Source: CAYWGR01 sp964458015 (GTDB taxonomy: Bacteria > Planctomycetota > Planctomycetia > Pirellulales > Thermoguttaceae). From it: a DNA stretch of 15,863 nucleotides. The stretch covers positions 1 through 15,863 of the forward strand of contig CAYWGR010000136.1 in assembly GCA_964458015.1 (NCBI GenBank), in the 5' to 3' direction. Position numbers and translations under genes: made by a program. This document shows, piece after piece, positions 13,096-15,863 of the stretch (positions are counted from its first letter, which is position 1; each line of letters opens with the position of its first letter). A model generated the notes under the pieces. It was not told the DNA's origin and searched no databases. It saw only the letters and a list, made by a program, of their open reading frames with translations.

Positions 13096-15717
13096 ATGCA
13101 TACACATGATTTGAACCGGTTGTCGTTGGTTTGTTTTTTGCTAAGCGGATGGTTTACGGCTTCAACGGTTTGTGGGGCCGAGGATTTTTTGCCGGAGCTA
13201 ACGGCGTTTAAGGTATCGTCGGCACAAGTGCGGCCGGGCGAATCGCTCTCGATCAACTATGAATTCTGCAATGCGGGCAAAGCAGCGGCGGCGGTTGAGT
13301 ATGGGATCTTTGTTCATGTTCGGCCGGCCGCGCCGGGCGATCCGGATGTGATGCCGGGGTGCAGCGGCGACTTCTTCCCGCTGGTTCCGACGTTTGCCTG
13401 GTTGCCGAATACGAAAATTCAGGAAGACAACCATCCCGTCTTGATTCCGAAGGAATTGCCGCCGGGCCGGTATAGCATCTTCATAGGTTTTTTTGATTCG
13501 GAGTCGGGCGAGCGGCGGAAGATGGCCAATGATGCCTTGGAGGCGTCGGGGTTGCGTTATCGGGTTGCCACGATTGAAGTGGCAGCGCCTGGTGCAGCGA
13601 TTGCGAACAAGCCTATCGAGGTTCGTTACCGCGATACGAAAGAACGGCCGTATGCCGAGGAAAGACTTTCACGGCCGACCTCGGAAGACGTCTTCATTTT
13701 GGGGCGGGGCAAGCTTCGCGTCATTTTGGGGGCGGAACGCCCGGTCGTGACGGAATATCAATCGGAGATGGATCTGAAACTGCTCGGCGATTCGACGGGC
13801 TATCCGCTGCGGGCGAGAATTCGTCGATTGGCGGACGGGCGGTATTCGACGATATGTTTGCGCGATCCGTCGTGCTTCTCTCGAACAATGGAAGGCGAGG
13901 AAGCCCGTTATTCAACAAAGGTTTCAGATAACGGCAAGCCGGCCGCTAGCTTTGATGTTGTGTTCCACGTGAATGATCCGGTTCTGCGCGTGTCGATCGA
14001 GCAAGTAAAAGAAGAAGCGGGCTATCAGTTGATCGATGTCTTTTTACCGCAAATCGTTAGTGCGCAGGGAGGCAGCGGGGAATTGGTGCTTCCTACACAA
14101 TCCGGGCGGCTGATTCATTTGGACCAAGCTTTGCCGGGATGCCATCGGATTGGTTTGAATTGGATGGAAAGCGATCTTTGCGGGGCGGTTGTCGGCGAGC
14201 GCGGCGCGGCGGCCATTCGGACCCGCGATTGGGATAATGAGCTGGAAGCGAGAGTGTCGCGCGTGGAGCAAGGATTTGCGGGCGGATATGCGGTGCGCAT
14301 GTGTCTGCGTGTGAAAAGCGACCATGCGGGGACCGATATCCGATTGTCGCAATCGCCGAGCGTGGAGGTGGCAGTATTATGGCCGACGGAAGAGCAGAAA
14401 CGCGTTGGTTGGGTAGATGTCGCGAAATGGTTGAGGCGGGATGTGAAAGGCACGCCGAATCCGTTGTATCGAGATACGTTCATCTACAAGATTTTCTGCG
14501 ATTCGCCGGGGATGACGGACTATACGACGTTCGATGACGCTTTGGAGATCGTGCGCAAGATACATCGATTGGCGCCGTGGGTAAAGCAGGTGGTTTATTT
14601 GGTAGGTTGGCAGTATCAAGGCCATGATACGGGCTACCCGGCCACGGATAAGATCAATGAACGTTTGGGCGGGCTGAAGGCTTTGCAGCGTATCTCGGCC
14701 GAGGCTGCGAAGCTGAACGCGGTGATTAGCTTTCACGACAATTTCGATGATGCCTATCGGGACAGTCCGCAATGGGATGAGAGCGTGATTGCGCATGACT
14801 GTGCCGGCCAGCCCATGAAAGGCGGCGTTTGGGCGGGCGGGCAGTCGTATATTCTCGCATTTCAGAAATATGCGAAGAAGGCCGGCTTGGAACGTGTGCG
14901 GCGGACCGTCGCCCAATTGTCGGTTCGAGATTCCTATCATATCGACGTGCTTAGCGCGGTGCCTTTGCGAAGGGATTTCAATGTTCAGTCGCCTGAAAAC
15001 TCGATGGACAGCCTGGCCGGCAAGATGGCCATCATCAAGCAGTTTAACCAGTTGGGCATTGACGTGACCTCTGAGGGATTCACGGCTCCCTTTGTTGGTA
15101 TGATCGGGCATGGCTGGTGCATTTGGAATGCGCCGGACGTCGTTTTTGCCAAGGAAGAGCCAATTCCTTTTATTCCGATGATTTACCACGGCGGACCGAC
15201 AACCTACTCGCGCGGCAATCCGTCGGCGAGCTATGCACGGGATAATGTGTTGTATGGAGCAGCCTATGCGACCGATTTCACCAAGCAGGTGGATATCCAC
15301 GATTTGGCCGAACCGCTTTATCTTGTCGTGTCGCCTTGGACCTATCTCCGCGACCGCAAGATGAGCGATTACGAACGCCAAGGCGATCTTCGCCGGGTTA
15401 TCTACGATAAGAACACGTTTGTCGAAACCAATGAAAAGACCGGGCAGTGGCGCGTCGTGATCGACGGCGTGACGATGATCGAAGACGGTTTGGTCGTCCT
15501 ACGTAAGAGCGATATGCTGGCCGTTTATGCGCAGACGGCGCGGCGGGCAACGGTTTCGCTGCCGGAATCGTGGCGAGGGAAAGCTTTTAAGGGCACGAAC
15601 GGCTGTACCGGCGCGGCGATTGTTCCGCAAAAGGATGCAGCCGGGGAAGCGGTGACGCTTGACTTGCCGGCTCGAGAGCCCATACTATTGCAACTGGAAG
15701 CATCTTCTCAAAAGTAG
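13096..15717 (+). CDS. Secreted GH101-like glycoside hydrolase (putative endo-alpha-N-acetylgalactosaminidase type)
   Basis: The 873-residue protein starts at ATG 13096, preferred over ATG 13066 because AGGA precedes it and a Sec signal follows (hydrophobic residues 9-22, cleavage near CGA-ED). Residues about 30-165 form an Ig-like beta domain (VRPGESLSINYEF, LPPGRYSIFIGFFD). About 190-440 look like an all-beta domain, followed by a TIM-barrel-like region (about 460-720) and a C-terminal beta domain. Barrel motifs resemble those I recall from GH101 enzymes, which release the core-1 disaccharide from mucin-type O-glycans: GHDTGYP (509-515), ERLGGLKAL, a FHDNFDDAY strand (546-554), YHIDVLSA with D617 as candidate nucleophile and DVTSEGF with E660 as candidate acid/base. 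The D-E spacing of 43 is longer than I recall for characterised members, so substrate may differ. The fold call is moderate; activity is inference. It stands alone, downstream of a repeat-rich gap. Confidence 0.6.
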   Translation: MHTHDLNRLSLVCFLLSGWFTASTVCGAEDFLPELTAFKVSSAQVRPGESLSINYEFCNAGKAAAAVEYGIFVHVRPAAPGDPDVMPGCSGDFFPLVPTFAWLPNTKIQEDNHPVLIPKELPPGRYSIFIGFFDSESGERRKMANDALEASGLRYRVATIEVAAPGAAIANKPIEVRYRDTKERPYAEERLSRPTSEDVFILGRGKLRVILGAERPVVTEYQSEMDLKLLGDSTGYPLRARIRRLADGRYSTICLRDPSCFSRTMEGEEARYSTKVSDNGKPAASFDVVFHVNDPVLRVSIEQVKEEAGYQLIDVFLPQIVSAQGGSGELVLPTQSGRLIHLDQALPGCHRIGLNWMESDLCGAVVGERGAAAIRTRDWDNELEARVSRVEQGFAGGYAVRMCLRVKSDHAGTDIRLSQSPSVEVAVLWPTEEQKRVGWVDVAKWLRRDVKGTPNPLYRDTFIYKIFCDSPGMTDYTTFDDALEIVRKIHRLAPWVKQVVYLVGWQYQGHDTGYPATDKINERLGGLKALQRISAEAAKLNAVISFHDNFDDAYRDSPQWDESVIAHDCAGQPMKGGVWAGGQSYILAFQKYAKKAGLERVRRTVAQLSVRDSYHIDVLSAVPLRRDFNVQSPENSMDSLAGKMAIIKQFNQLGIDVTSEGFTAPFVGMIGHGWCIWNAPDVVFAKEEPIPFIPMIYHGGPTTYSRGNPSASYARDNVLYGAAYATDFTKQVDIHDLAEPLYLVVSPWTYLRDRKMSDYERQGDLRRVIYDKNTFVETNEKTGQWRVVIDGVTMIEDGLVVLRKSDMLAVYAQTARRATVSLPESWRGKAFKGTNGCTGAAIVPQKDAAGEAVTLDLPAREPILLQLEASSQK

Positions 15718-15767
15718 CGAAAACGCCCAAGCTTGTCTGGCTAATGGAACAGGGCCAATTAGTTTTC

Positions 15768-15852
15768 CGTAGGGCGGGTCAAGCGAAGCGAAGGCCCGCC
15801 GTGAGTTGATCCCAAGAAGGGCGGGCCTTCGCTTCGCTTGACCCGCCCTACG
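15768..15852. repeat. Perfect 33-bp inverted repeat made of two REP-like units
   Basis: The left arm (15768-15800, starting CGTAGGGCGGGTCAAG) and right arm (15820-15852, ending GACCCGCCCTACG) are exact reverse complements over 33 bases, separated by a 19-nt spacer. Each arm alone can also fold: in the left arm GGCGGGTC pairs with GGCCCGCC around a GAAGCG-rich loop, with one T·G wobble. The element starts 50 nt after the glycoside hydrolase stop. It could terminate transcription in either direction, although no T tract follows. The right-hand unit has the orientation of copy A at 12826-12859. Confidence 0.9.
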
Positions 15853-15863
15853 CATTTCCCGAA

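Noticed and set aside
12918..13256. 112-codon minus-strand open frame ending in the repeat region
   Set aside because: Its C-terminus (VGRVKRAPP) is simply the translation of REP-like unit B, and the rest overlaps the start of the glycoside hydrolase gene.
14377..15381. 334-codon minus-strand open frame opposite the GH101-like gene
   Set aside because: Antisense of the barrel domain with no motif, start signal or paralogue.

Overview
The window looks like chromosomal DNA from a planctomycete, probably of the Pirellulales type. The inference rests on moderately GC-rich DNA, a twin-arginine-exported Gfo/Idh/MocA oxidoreductase, two DUF4838 secreted proteins, a Uma2-family protein, few strong Shine-Dalgarno sites and REP-like hairpins between genes. 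No rRNA, tRNA, CRISPR array, transposase, integrase or phage gene was seen.

Layout. Positions 1-1042 hold the 3' end of a large gene (probably the planctomycete-type C-terminal extension of UvrA), coupled by a TAATG overlap to a small DOMON/CBM9-like protein. Positions 1063-6431 hold a same-strand block for export: two tandem DUF4838 paralogues and a Tat-signal Gfo/Idh/MocA oxidoreductase, closed by a strong hairpin terminator at 6458-6496. On the minus strand, 8678-6543 carries infA, a Uma2-family gene, lipA, and a tiny lipoyl-domain protein that overlaps lipA by 7 nt. Divergent from infA, on the plus strand, are an APC-type amino-acid permease (8867-10249) and then rsfS-argS with an ATGA overlap (10478-12675). 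A 420-nt gene-free stretch with hairpins and REP-like repeats precedes a secreted, 873-residue, GH101-like glycoside hydrolase (13096-15717). Just after it lies a perfect 33-bp inverted repeat made of two head-to-head REP-like units.

How the genes fit together. The window mixes housekeeping (DNA repair tail, lipoate synthesis, translation initiation, ribosome silencing, arginyl-tRNA synthesis) with a polysaccharide or glycoprotein degradation theme: DUF4838 pair, exported oxidoreductase, GH101-like enzyme and perhaps the CBM9-like protein. No sugar transporter or sensor/regulator is present, so a complete glycan-utilisation locus cannot be claimed.

Most worth a second look are the lipoyl-domain protein in which the modified lysine is replaced by cysteine while its gene is translationally coupled to lipA; the DUF4838 pair with a conserved CxCxxC motif; the divergent GH101-like enzyme; the C-terminal extension of the probable UvrA; and the REP-like family, one copy of which carries a compensatory base-pair change.
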